In this document: positions 1 to 8,343 of the stretch, piece after piece
How positions within the stretch are numbered: the first letter of the stretch is position 1
Layout of the letters: each line of letters opens with the position of its first letter
NCBI RefSeq assembly: GCF_035917575.1
Contig: NZ_CP109090.1
Coordinates: forward strand, 2,418,001-2,482,000
Source: Streptomyces sp. NBC_01788
GTDB lineage: Bacteria > Actinomycetota > Actinomycetes > Streptomycetales > Streptomycetaceae
Direction of reading: 5' to 3'
DNA length: 64,000 nucleotides
Notes under the pieces: generated by a model
The model's database searches: none
What the model saw: the letters and a program-made list of their open reading frames with translations, nothing else
Told to the model about the DNA's origin: nothing
Made by a program: the position numbers and the translations under genes

Positions 1-759
1 GCACCCGCGAAGAAGGCCCCCGTCCTGGAGGTCTCCCCGCTGCGCGGCCAGACCGTGAAGATGCCGCGGATCCGCAAGGTCATCGGCGACAACATGGTCA
101 AGGCGCTGCACGAGCAGGCCCAGCTGTCCTCGGTGGTCGAGGTCGACGTGACCCGCCTGATGCGCCTGCGCGCCCAGGCCAAGGACTCGTTCGCGGCACG
201 CGAGGGCGTCAAGCTCTCCCCGATGCCGTTCTTCGTCAAGGCCGCCGCCCAGGCGCTGAAGGCCCACCCGGTCATCAACGCCAAGATCAACGAGGCCGAG
301 GGGACCATCACCTACTTCGACACCGAGAACGTCGGTATCGCGGTGGACTCCGAGAAGGGCCTGATGACCCCGGTCATCAAGAACGCCGGTGACCTCAACG
401 TCGCCGGTATCGCCAAGGCCACCGCCGACCTGGCGGGCAAGGTCCGGGCCAGCAAGATCACTCCGGACGAGCTGTCCGGTGCGACCTTCACCATCAGCAA
501 CACCGGTTCGCGCGGCGCGCTGTTCGACACGATCATCGTGCCGCCGGGTCAGGTCGCGATCCTCGGCATCGGCGCCACCGTCAAGCGCCCGGCCGTCATC
601 GAGACCGAGGAGGGAACGGTCATCGGCGTCCGCGACATGACGTACCTGACCCTCTCCTACGACCACCGCCTGGTGGACGGCGCCGACGCCGCCCGCTACC
701 TGACGGCGGTCAAGGCGATCCTGGAGGCCGGCGCGTTCGAGGTCGAGCTCGGACTCTGA
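1..759 (+). CDS. sucB: Dihydrolipoamide acyltransferase, E2 of 2-oxoglutarate dehydrogenase (C-terminal part)
   Basis: The reading frame is open from base 1, so the 5' part lies outside the window; 252 residues are visible. This is the catalytic acyltransferase domain of a 2-oxoacid dehydrogenase E2. It starts with the end of the Ala/Pro/Lys-rich linker, and the core ends with the active-site motif DHRLVDGADA, whose His and Asp are catalytic in the family. The enzyme moves succinyl (or acetyl) groups from lipoyl-lysine to CoA in the cytoplasm. The assignment to sucB rather than a pyruvate E2 rests on gene order known from Streptomyces, where sucB precedes a GntR gene and aceE. The lipoyl and E1/E3-binding domains should lie just upstream. 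A strong terminator follows. Confidence 0.88.
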   Translation, partial: APAKKAPVLEVSPLRGQTVKMPRIRKVIGDNMVKALHEQAQLSSVVEVDVTRLMRLRAQAKDSFAAREGVKLSPMPFFVKAAAQALKAHPVINAKINEAEGTITYFDTENVGIAVDSEKGLMTPVIKNAGDLNVAGIAKATADLAGKVRASKITPDELSGATFTISNTGSRGALFDTIIVPPGQVAILGIGATVKRPAVIETEEGTVIGVRDMTYLTLSYDHRLVDGADAARYLTAVKAILEAGAFEVELGL

Positions 760-785
760 CCCCACCACCAGGGATCCAGCACCAC

Positions 786-828
786 GACGCCCCCGTCCGG
801 AACCTTCCGGGCGGGGGCGTCGCGTTTG
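786..828 (+). terminator. Terminator after sucB
   Basis: Two 17-base arms (786-802 and 805-821, from GACGCCCC to GGGGCGTC) pair with only one G-U. They are followed by a T-containing run. This is an intrinsic terminator for the sucB transcript. Confidence 0.8.
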
Positions 829-976
829 CCGTTTCTTGGCCATGACGGGGTGTAAGTCTCGTCTCACCTGCACGAAAGCGCCCGTATGCGCCCTACCGCG
901 AGACGCCGACGGCCGTATTGTCTAAACGTCGAACGCCCCCCGGGGGCCCGTGGGTCCCCCCTTGAAGGAGCCCTCC

Positions 977-1600
977 ATGACCGCGCCCGTCGTCCACTCG
1001 CTGCGCGAACAGATCCGCGAGCACATCGTGGAGGGGATCGTCAGCGGGCGCTGGAAGCCGGGCGAGCGGATCGTGGAGCGTCGGATCGCCACCGAGCTGG
1101 AGGTCAGCCAGACGCCGGTGCGGGAGGCGCTGCGCGAGCTGGAGTCGCTGCGGCTGATCGAGTCGGCGCCGAACAAGGGCGTGCGGGTGCGCAACCTGAC
1201 CGCAGCCGACCTGGAGGAGAGCTACCCGGTCCGGGCCGGCCTTGAGGCCATCGCGGCGGAGCTGGCGGCCGAGCGGCTGGCGGCCGACTGCTCGGCCCTC
1301 GAACCGCACGTGGCGGCGCTCTACGAGGCCGACCTCAGGTCCGACGGCACCGGCCAGGTGCGGCACACGGTGGCCTTCCACCGCGAGCTGGTCCGCGCGG
1401 CCGGCAACTCGGTGCTGCTGCACACCTGGGAGGGCCTGGGCATCGAGGTGTTCACCGCGCTGTCGATCCGCTGGCTGGGGACGGTCCAGCAGTCGTACGC
1501 GGAGGAGCACGAGGAGCTGGTGCAGGCGTTCAAGCGGCGGGATCCGCGGATCGCCGACCTGGTCAAGTCACACGTTCTCGGCTGCGCGCCGCGACCGTGA
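977..1600 (+). CDS. GntR-family (FadR/FCD subgroup) transcriptional regulator
   Basis: A 207-residue cytoplasmic DNA-binding protein. The N-terminal winged helix covers about residues 5-75 and contains the typical segment VSQTPVREALRELE followed by the wing. The C-terminal FCD-type ligand domain is helical and contains the HRELVRAAGN segment whose His usually helps bind metal or ligand. The ATG at 977 is preferred because GAAGGAG sits 6-7 bases upstream; an in-frame start at 950 lacks a ribosome site. The gene lies directly before aceE in the same direction, and a perfect 17-bp palindrome lies in the gap, so local control of aceE is a reasonable inference. The FCD domain is at the short end for the family and the effector is unknown. 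Confidence 0.85.
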   Translation: MTAPVVHSLREQIREHIVEGIVSGRWKPGERIVERRIATELEVSQTPVREALRELESLRLIESAPNKGVRVRNLTAADLEESYPVRAGLEAIAAELAAERLAADCSALEPHVAALYEADLRSDGTGQVRHTVAFHRELVRAAGNSVLLHTWEGLGIEVFTALSIRWLGTVQQSYAEEHEELVQAFKRRDPRIADLVKSHVLGCAPRP

Positions 1601-1631
1601 GGCAGTCGAGCACCTGTACGCTCACCTGGGA

Positions 1632-1707
1632 AAACCCTTCGAAAATGCGGCACCGCGTGCCCGTTTCGAAGGCACCGGGTGCCGACTTTCTCGAAATCGA
1701 AGGGTTT
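1632..1707. promoter_or_regulatory. Inverted repeats upstream of aceE
   Basis: AAACCCTTCGA (1632-1642) and its exact complement TCGAAGGGTTT (1697-1707) bracket further TTCGAA-type sequences. The region lies between the GntR gene and aceE. It may be a terminator, a leader structure or operator sites; the sequence alone does not decide. Confidence 0.45.
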
Positions 1708-1722
1708 CACCCGGGAAATCTT

Positions 1723-1739
1723 TGATCGATCATCGATCA
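1723..1739. promoter_or_regulatory. 17-bp palindrome, candidate GntR operator for aceE
   Basis: TGATCGATCATCGATCA reads the same on both strands apart from its central base. It lies about 120 bases before the aceE start and just after a GntR gene. Size and symmetry suit a dimeric GntR regulator. No second copy was seen before the GntR gene itself. Confidence 0.5.
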
Positions 1740-1859
1740 GGGGGTTACAGTCACCGCTGGGCTTCCACCAGAGCCTCACGCCCTGTCCTGCCAAAGACCT
1801 AGGGCACCCCCGAACCCTTACCGATGAGGGAACCCCCTTCGACTGAGGAAGGCGGCGAC

Positions 1860-4562
1860 ATGACCGACCCCAACGCCATCCAGCCGAGCGAGCTCGACCA
1901 GCTCCCGGACCGCGACCCCGAGGAGACCGCCGAATGGCAGGCCTCCCTGGACGCCGTCACCCAGGCGGCCGGGCCGCACCGTGCCGCGTATCTGATGCGC
2001 CGTACGCTGGAGCGCGCCGAGGGCGCCGGCGTCGTCCTGCCCAAGCTTCTTGAGACGGACTACGTCAACTCCATCCCGACCGCCGCCGAGCCAACCGTCA
2101 CCGGTGACGAGGCCATGGAGGCCCGGATCACCGCGTGGAACCGCTGGAACGCGGCGGCGATGGTGACCCGCGGCAGCAAGTACGGCGTCGGCGGCCACAT
2201 CGCCACCTTCGCCTCCGCGGCCTGGCTGTACGAGACCGGCTTCAACCACTTCTTCCACGGCAAGGAGGGCGACGGTTCCGGCGACCAGCTGTACATCCAG
2301 GGCCACGCCTCCCCGGGCATCTACGCCCGCGCCTTCCTCGACGGCCGGCTGACCGAGCAGCACCTGGACAACTTCCGCCAGGAGGCCGGCGGCAACGGCC
2401 TGCCCTCCTACCCGCACCCGCGCCGTCTGCCCTGGCTGTGGGAGTTCCCGACGGTGTCGATGGGCCTCGGCCCGATCTCCGCCATCTACCAGGCCCGGTT
2501 CAACCGCTACCTGACCAGCCGCGGCATCAAGGACGTCTCCGACTCCCACGTCTGGGCGTTCCTCGGCGACGGCGAGATGGACGAGCCGGAGTCCACCACG
2601 GCGCTGACGCTCGCCTCCCGCGAGGGCCTGGACAACCTGACCTTCGTCATCAACTGCAACCTCCAGCGCCTGGACGGCCCGGTCCGCGCCAACTTCAAGA
2701 TCGTGCAGGAGCTGGAGGCCCTCTTCCGCGGCGCCGGCTGGCACGTGATCAAGACGCTGTGGGGTTCCGCCTGGGACGAGCTGTTCGCCCTGGACACCAC
2801 GGGCGCGCTGGTACGCCGGCTGCGCGAGGTACCGGACGCGCAGATCCAGACGTACCAGACCCGCGACGCCGCCTACATCCGCCAGGACTTCTTCGGGGCC
2901 GACCCGGCGCTGGCCGAGATGGCGAAGCTGCTCAGCGACGACAAGATCACCGAGTGCTTCCACTTCTCCCGCGGCGGTCACGAGGCGCGCAAGGTCTTCG
3001 CCGCCTACAAGGCCGCCCTGGAGCACAAGGGCGCCCCGACGGTGATCCTCGCCCAGACGGTCAAGGGCCACACCCTCGGCACGGGCTTCGCGTCGAAGAA
3101 CGCCAACCACCAGATGAAGAAGCTCTCGGTGGACGAGTTCAAGCAGATGCGCGACCTGCTGGAGCTGCCCATCGCGGACAGCGCCTTCGCCGACGGCCAG
3201 GTCCCCTACGGCCACCCCGGCGCCGACTCCCCCGAGGTGCGCTACCTCCAGGAGCGCCGCGCGGCCCTCGGCGGCCCCGCCCCGGCCCGCCGCGTCCATC
3301 CGGTCGCACCGCTGCCCGCGCCCGCCGACAAGGCGTTCGCCGCGTTCGACAAGGGCTCCGGCTCGCAGAACGTGGCCACCACCATGGCGTTCGTCCGCCT
3401 GGTCAAGGACCTGGTCCGCGACAAGGAGACCGGCAAGCGCTGGGTGCCGATCGTCCCCGACGAGGCGCGCACCTTCGGCATGGAGTCGCTGTTCCCCTCG
3501 CTCGGCATCTACTCGCCCAAGGGCCAGACGTACGAGCCGGTCGACCGCGACCAGCTGATGTACTACAAGGAGGCCAAGAACGGCCAGATCCTCAACGAGG
3601 GGATCACCGAGGCCGGTTCCATGGCCGACTTCATCGCCGCTTCGTCGTCGTACTCGACGCACGGCGAGGCGATGATCCCGTTCTACATCTTCTACTCGAT
3701 GTTCGGCTGGCAGCGCACGGCCGACCAGATGTGGCAGCTCGGCGACCAGCTCGGCCGCGGCTTCCTGGTCGGCGCCACCGCGGGCCGCACCACCCTCACG
3801 GGTGAGGGTCTGCAGCACGCCGACGGCCACTCGCCGGTCATCGCCGCGACCAACCCGGCCGCGCTGAGCTACGACCCGGCGTTCGCCTACGAGGTCGCGA
3901 CCATCGTCAAGGAGGGTCTGCGCCGTATGTACGGCCAGGCCGAGCCCGGCGAGGACCAGGACGTCTTCTACTACCTGACGGTCTACAACGAGCCGCTGCC
4001 GCAGCCCGCCAAGCCGTCCGCCCCCGCCATCGACGAGGGCATCGTCAAGGGCCTGTACCGCTTCAACACGGCGGAGTCGGCGGGTCTGACGGTCCCGGCG
4101 AACGCGCCGCGGATCCAGCTGCTCGGCTCCGGCACGGCGATCCACTGGGCGCTGAACGCCCAGCGGATGCTGGCCGAGGAGTGGGGCGTGGCCGCCGACG
4201 TGTGGTCCGCGACCTCCTGGGGCGAGCTGCGCCGGGACGCCATGGAGGCCGACGCGGCGCTGCTGCGCGGCGAGGAGCGGGTGCCGTACGTCCGCCGCGC
4301 GCTCCAGGGCGCCGAGGGCCCGGTCCTCGCGGTCTCCGACTACATGCGCCAGGTCCCGGACCAGATCGCGCAGTGGATCGAGCAGGACTACACCTCGCTG
4401 GGCGCCGACGGCTTCGGCCTGTCGGACACCCGCGACGCCGCCCGCCGCCACTTCGGCGTCGACGCCCAGTCGATCGTCGCCGCCGCCCTGGCCCAGCTCG
4501 CCCGGCGCGGCGAGGTGAAGGCCTCAGCGGTCAAGGAGGCCCGGGAGAAGTACGGCCTGTGA
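1860..4562 (+). CDS. aceE: Pyruvate dehydrogenase E1 component, homodimeric type
   Basis: A 900-residue thiamine-diphosphate enzyme that decarboxylates pyruvate and passes the acetyl group to lipoylated E2 in the pyruvate dehydrogenase complex. The length and the single polypeptide match the homodimeric AceE family of Actinobacteria and Proteobacteria. The ThDP/Mg motif begins GDGEMDEPES and continues to VINCNLQRLDGPV. ATG 1860 is chosen over an in-frame ATG at 1824 because AGGAAGG lies 8-9 bases upstream of 1860 while 1824 has no ribosome site. The upstream gap of 259 bases is rich in symmetrical sequence, suggesting regulation, probably by the adjacent GntR protein. A terminator follows directly, so the gene is probably monocistronic. 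Confidence 0.95.
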   Translation: MTDPNAIQPSELDQLPDRDPEETAEWQASLDAVTQAAGPHRAAYLMRRTLERAEGAGVVLPKLLETDYVNSIPTAAEPTVTGDEAMEARITAWNRWNAAAMVTRGSKYGVGGHIATFASAAWLYETGFNHFFHGKEGDGSGDQLYIQGHASPGIYARAFLDGRLTEQHLDNFRQEAGGNGLPSYPHPRRLPWLWEFPTVSMGLGPISAIYQARFNRYLTSRGIKDVSDSHVWAFLGDGEMDEPESTTALTLASREGLDNLTFVINCNLQRLDGPVRANFKIVQELEALFRGAGWHVIKTLWGSAWDELFALDTTGALVRRLREVPDAQIQTYQTRDAAYIRQDFFGADPALAEMAKLLSDDKITECFHFSRGGHEARKVFAAYKAALEHKGAPTVILAQTVKGHTLGTGFASKNANHQMKKLSVDEFKQMRDLLELPIADSAFADGQVPYGHPGADSPEVRYLQERRAALGGPAPARRVHPVAPLPAPADKAFAAFDKGSGSQNVATTMAFVRLVKDLVRDKETGKRWVPIVPDEARTFGMESLFPSLGIYSPKGQTYEPVDRDQLMYYKEAKNGQILNEGITEAGSMADFIAASSSYSTHGEAMIPFYIFYSMFGWQRTADQMWQLGDQLGRGFLVGATAGRTTLTGEGLQHADGHSPVIAATNPAALSYDPAFAYEVATIVKEGLRRMYGQAEPGEDQDVFYYLTVYNEPLPQPAKPSAPAIDEGIVKGLYRFNTAESAGLTVPANAPRIQLLGSGTAIHWALNAQRMLAEEWGVAADVWSATSWGELRRDAMEADAALLRGEERVPYVRRALQGAEGPVLAVSDYMRQVPDQIAQWIEQDYTSLGADGFGLSDTRDAARRHFGVDAQSIVAAALAQLARRGEVKASAVKEAREKYGL

Positions 4563-4580
4563 GGCACAACGCGTGAGGGC

Positions 4581-4618
4581 GAAGGGGTACGGCCGCGGCC
4601 GTACCCCTTCGTCGTTTC
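4581..4618 (+). terminator. Terminator after aceE
   Basis: A perfect self-complementary 30-base stretch (4581-4610; arms GAAGGGGTACGGCCG) followed by GTCGTTTC. Strong intrinsic terminator. Confidence 0.85.
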
Positions 4619-4654
4619 GGTGTTCGCCGCCGCCTGCCCCGGCATGATGGCCGT

Positions 4655-5641
4655 ATGCGTGCCGCCCGTCTGATCAAAATGGTGCTGCTGCTCCAGTCGC
4701 GGCCCATCATGACCGCCGCCGAGCTCGCCCGTGAGCTGGAGGTGTCGGAGCGGACCGTCACGCGGGACGCCCAGGCGCTGTCGGAGGCGGGCGTGCCGGT
4801 GTACGCCGACCGGGGGCGGGCCGGGGGCTACCGGCTGGTCGGCGGCTACCGCACCCGGCTGACCGGCCTCGACCGCGGTGAGGCGGAGGCGCTGTTCCTC
4901 AGCGGTGTGCCGGGTGCGCTGCGGGAGATGGGACTCGAGGACGCTGCCTCGGCCGCCCGGCTGAAGGTGTCCGCTGCCTTGATGCCCTCCCTGCGCGACG
5001 CCTCCCGTACGGCGGCGCAGCGCTTCCATCTGGACGCGCCCGACTGGTTCCGCGAGCCGAAGACGCCCGAGCTGCTGCCGGCGGTCGCGGAGGCGGTGTG
5101 GGACGACCTGCGGGTCACCGCGCGCTACCGGCGCGGCGAGGAGGAGACCGTACGGGAGCTGGAGCCCTACGGTCTCGTGCTCAAGGCGGGCGTGTGGTAC
5201 GTGTGCGCCCGGGTCGTGGGGCCCGGCTCCTTCCGGGTGTACCGCGTGGACCGTTTCACGGCCGTCGACGCGGGCGCGGGGACGCGTTTCGAGCGGGACG
5301 ACGGCTTCGAACTGCCCGTCTTCTGGGACGAGCGGGCCGCGCAGTTCGCGCGGTCCGTGCTGCGCGCGGAGGTGGTGGTGCGGCTGTCCGAGGAGGGCGT
5401 ACGGCGGCTGCCGCACGCCGTGGGGCCGGTACCGGCCCGGGCGGCGCTGGAGGCCGTCGGGGCCGCGGCCGGCCGCGACGGGCGCGGGTGGGTGACGGTG
5501 ACCCTGCCGGTGGAGTCCGATGAGGTCGCCCACGAGCAGCTCACGGCGCTCGGGCCGGAGGCCGAGGTGCTGGCTCCCGAGGCGCTGCGGGAGCGTTTCG
5601 CGCGCGATGCCGAGCGGCTGGCGGCGCTGTACCGCCCCTGA
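4655..5641 (+). CDS. WYL-domain transcriptional regulator (HTH + WYL)
   Basis: A 328-residue regulator. Residues about 1-55 form a DeoR-like HTH (AELARELEVSERTVTRDAQ is its recognition core). The middle and C-terminal parts match the WYL domain plus its C-terminal extension (GVWYVCARVV and FRVYRVDRFTAVDA blocks), a fold that senses nucleic-acid or small ligands in other systems. The start is the ATG at 4655. No clear ribosome site precedes it, but a -10-like CATGAT sits about 5 bases upstream, consistent with a leaderless transcript. It stands alone between terminated genes. Its target is unknown. Confidence 0.85.
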   Translation: MRAARLIKMVLLLQSRPIMTAAELARELEVSERTVTRDAQALSEAGVPVYADRGRAGGYRLVGGYRTRLTGLDRGEAEALFLSGVPGALREMGLEDAASAARLKVSAALMPSLRDASRTAAQRFHLDAPDWFREPKTPELLPAVAEAVWDDLRVTARYRRGEEETVRELEPYGLVLKAGVWYVCARVVGPGSFRVYRVDRFTAVDAGAGTRFERDDGFELPVFWDERAAQFARSVLRAEVVVRLSEEGVRRLPHAVGPVPARAALEAVGAAAGRDGRGWVTVTLPVESDEVAHEQLTALGPEAEVLAPEALRERFARDAERLAALYRP

Positions 5642-5698
5642 CGGCCCCGCGCACTCCGCGTGCGTCGCCCGGCGCGAGGGCCGATGCTTGAAGCCGTG

Positions 5699-6217
5699 AT
5701 GGACGAGACGGAGTTCTGGGAGCTGATCGACGGCAGCCGCGAGGCCGCCGAGGGTGATCCGGAGGAGCAGGCCGACCTGCTCGTCGAACGGCTGCTGGGC
5801 TGCGACCCCGAGGTGATCCTGGACTTCGCCCGTCACTTCGAGGCCCGGTACAACCGGGCCTACCGCTGGGATCTGTGGGGCGCCGCCTGGGTGCTCCTGG
5901 ACGGTGCCAGCGACGACGCGTTCGACTTCTTCCGGTGCTGGCTGATCGGCCAGGGCCGGGAGGTGTTCGAGGGCGCCCTGCACGACCCGGACTCGCTGGC
6001 CGAGCTGCTGGACGACTTCGACGAGGAGGTCGACGGCGACGGCGAGGACCTCGGCTACGCGGCCGACGAGGCCTACGAGCAGCTCACCGGCACGGTCGCC
6101 CCCGACCTCGGCATCCCGCCCGCCCCGGTGGAACCGGAGGGCACCCCCGTCGACTTCGAGGACGACCGGGCGCTCGCCCTGCGCTATCCGAAGCTGTGGG
6201 ACCGGTTCCGTGAATAG
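5699..6217 (+). CDS. DUF4240 domain protein
   Basis: An acidic 172-residue protein with the DUF4240 pattern: N-terminal MDETEFWELI, then DPEVILDFARHFEARYNRAY and RWDLWGAAWVL, and later FFRCWLIGQG. It is predicted cytoplasmic, with no signal peptide or membrane segment. The biochemical role of the family is not known. The start is uncertain: ATG 5699 gives the family-like N-terminus but a weak ribosome site, while in-frame ATG 5684 has GAGGG three bases upstream. It lies close downstream of the WYL gene and could be read with it. Confidence 0.75.
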   Translation: MDETEFWELIDGSREAAEGDPEEQADLLVERLLGCDPEVILDFARHFEARYNRAYRWDLWGAAWVLLDGASDDAFDFFRCWLIGQGREVFEGALHDPDSLAELLDDFDEEVDGDGEDLGYAADEAYEQLTGTVAPDLGIPPAPVEPEGTPVDFEDDRALALRYPKLWDRFRE

Positions 6218-6524
6218 CTCCTCCAGGCGCCTCCGGGCACCCGAGGCCCCGCCGTGACGCCCCGCCCACGAGGGCGCGGCGCGGCCGTTCAGGGCGCGGG
6301 CGGCGCGGCCGCGCGGCTCCGCGCACAACAGGCGTGCGCCCGCTGCCGGGCGGTTCCGGTCCGCCCGCGATGTGCGCTCTGCCACCTGGTGGAACCATCG
6401 TCCTGGTCCAGGACGTTTCTGTGGGTACACGCACACGTGGCCGGTCCCCGGATCCACGCACGCGTGGCTGATCACTGGGCCCGTCCCGTGCGTATGTGGG
6501 GATCCGAGGAGAAAGGCGGCCCGA
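6218..6524. other. 307-base intergenic region before the protease gene, with two palindromes
   Basis: It holds CCACCTGGTGG at 6382-6392 and the odd-centred palindrome GTCCTGGTCCAGGAC at 6400-6414, both upstream of a GGTACAC -10-like element. They are candidate operator sites for the protease gene. No gene was seen. Confidence 0.4.
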
Positions 6525-7709
6525 GTGGACCTGCTCGACCTGCTGTTGGTGCTGGTGATCCTCGTCTACGCCGCGTCCGGCTACCGGCGGGGACTCGTGG
6601 CCGGCTGTGTCTCGCTGGCCGGTTTCGTCGGCGGTGCCGTCGTCGGCGTGTGGATCCTGCCGTGGGTGATGGACTTCGTCACGCGCGGGACGACCACGGC
6701 GACGGTCACCGCCGTGCTCACGGTGCTGGTGCCGGCCGTGGTGGGGCACGAGCTGGCGGGCCGTCTGGCGCTGCGGCTGCGGCGCGAGCTGGACCGCGGG
6801 CCGCTGCGGGTGGCCGACGGCATCGGCGGGGCCGCCGCCAACACCGTGGCGGTGCTGATCGTGGCCTGGGTGGCGGCGAGCGTCCTGGCCGCCTCCTCGA
6901 CCCCGGTGGTGACGACGGCGATACGCGACTCGCGGCTGCTGGGCGCGGTCCAGAACGCGATGCCGGACACCACCCCGGCCTGGTTCTCGCGCGCCACCTC
7001 CGCGCTGACCGAGGCGGGCTTCCCGCAGGTCTTCAACCCCTTCGAGAACGAGCCGGCGGCGGGTGTCGCCCGGCCCACCGGGGACAGCGTCACGGAGAAC
7101 GCGACGAACGCCGCCCGGTTCAGCACGGTCAAGATCGAGGGCGCCGCCGGCAACCAGGGCCGCGAGGGCAGCGGCTTCGTGTACGCGCCGGAGCGTGTGA
7201 TGACCAACGCGCACGTGGTGGCGGGCATCGACGACCCGGCCGTACGCATCGGCGGCGTCGGGCGGTCGTACCGGGCACGGGTGGTGCTGTTCGACCCGCA
7301 CCGGGACGTGGCCGTGCTCTACGTCCCCGGGCTGAACGCCCCCGTGCTGCGGTTCGACGACACCGCCGCGCGCGGGGACTCGGCGGTGGTCGCGGGATAT
7401 CCGCAGGACGGCGACCTGAACCTCCAGGCGGCGACGGTCGCCAACCGGATCCGGGCGACGGGCCAGAACATCTACAACAGCGGCACGGTCACCCGGGAGA
7501 TCTACTCCATCCGCTCCACGGTCCGCCCAGGCAACTCCGGCGGTCCGCTGCTGACCACGGACGGCCGCGTGTTCGGTGTGGTCTTCGCCCGCTCCACCTC
7601 CGACGACGAGACGGGATACGTCCTGACGGCGGAAGAGGTCGCCCCGGACGCGCAGAGCGCGGCACACGCGACCGCGCCGGTGGACACGGGCCGCCTGGTC
7701 ACCTCGTGA
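6525..7709 (+). CDS. marP: MarP-like membrane-anchored serine protease (CvpA-type N-terminus + trypsin-like domain)
   Basis: A 394-residue protein close in size and layout to mycobacterial MarP (Rv3671c). The N-terminal 150 residues hold about four hydrophobic segments of the colicin V production (CvpA) type. The extracytoplasmic chymotrypsin-like domain follows. The catalytic triad is visible: His230 in TNAHVV, Asp261 in HRDVAVLYV, and Ser338 in RPGNSGGPL. The GTG at 6525 is used because GAGGAG and AAAGG lie upstream. MarP maintains acid and oxidative resistance in mycobacteria by processing cell-wall hydrolases; in Streptomyces the substrate is not established. It appears to be transcribed alone from the 307-base upstream region. 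Confidence 0.85.
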   Translation: MDLLDLLLVLVILVYAASGYRRGLVAGCVSLAGFVGGAVVGVWILPWVMDFVTRGTTTATVTAVLTVLVPAVVGHELAGRLALRLRRELDRGPLRVADGIGGAAANTVAVLIVAWVAASVLAASSTPVVTTAIRDSRLLGAVQNAMPDTTPAWFSRATSALTEAGFPQVFNPFENEPAAGVARPTGDSVTENATNAARFSTVKIEGAAGNQGREGSGFVYAPERVMTNAHVVAGIDDPAVRIGGVGRSYRARVVLFDPHRDVAVLYVPGLNAPVLRFDDTAARGDSAVVAGYPQDGDLNLQAATVANRIRATGQNIYNSGTVTREIYSIRSTVRPGNSGGPLLTTDGRVFGVVFARSTSDDETGYVLTAEEVAPDAQSAAHATAPVDTGRLVTS

Positions 7710-7783
7710 ACCCGGGTACTCCCGGCTCGGGCCGCTCGGGCTCGGGCCGCACGGGCCACGCCTTTCGGCTCAGGGCTCCCGGC

Positions 7784-8281
7784 TCACAGGAAGCGGCCCA
7801 TGAAGACGTCGTCGACGTAGGCGCCGTCCAGGTGGAACTCCTCCGGCTGGACGCCCTCCACCACGAAGCCCTCGGACTCGTACAGCTTGCGGGCGGGGGT
7901 GTTGTGGCCCAGCACCCGCAGGGTGATGCGGCGGGCGCCCCGGCGGCGGGTCTCCTCGACGGCGGCGCGCAGCAGGGCGCGCCCCACTCCGCTGCCGCGG
8001 GCCTCCTCGGCCACGGCGAGGCCGCGGATCTGCCGGACGTGCGCGTTGGACGCCAGTTCTGTGGGGAAGCCGAGGCGGATGTATCCGACCAGCCGGCCGT
8101 CGAGTTCGGCGACCAGGTGGTCGCGCGGCCCCGACCGGTGGCTGAAGAAGGGCTCGTAGGGCCGGCACGGGGCCGGGCTGACCGCGTGCGTCGTGGACCA
8201 GGTCCGGCGGTCGAGCCGGCCCAGGCCGTCCTCGTCGTCGGGGGTGGCGTGGCGTATGACAGGTACCGGCATGGCGGTCAC
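7784..8281 (-). CDS. GNAT-family N-acetyltransferase
   Basis: A 165-residue acetyltransferase of the RimI-like GNAT fold. The acetyl-CoA loop is visible as IRGLAVAEEARGSGVGRALL (R-x-x-G-x-G type), followed by the C-terminal ARKLYESEGFVVEG segment typical of motif B. Substrate is unknown; many such proteins acetylate amines or protein N-termini. It is convergent with the protease gene and divergent from the epimerase gene (62 bases apart). Start is GTG 8281 or ATG 8272, neither with a clear ribosome site. Confidence 0.8.
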   Translation of the reverse strand: MTAMPVPVIRHATPDDEDGLGRLDRRTWSTTHAVSPAPCRPYEPFFSHRSGPRDHLVAELDGRLVGYIRLGFPTELASNAHVRQIRGLAVAEEARGSGVGRALLRAAVEETRRRGARRITLRVLGHNTPARKLYESEGFVVEGVQPEEFHLDGAYVDDVFMGRFL

Positions 8282-8343
8282 TCTACGGCGCGGGCCGGCC
8301 CGGTCCGCCGGGATTTCCGTGGCGGGGCGGGCAGGATGGGCGC

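Noticed and set aside
1818..4451. 877-codon minus-strand frame opposite aceE
   Set aside because: Shadow of the GC-rich third positions of aceE; no start region, composition Arg/Gly/Val-biased, no recognisable domain.
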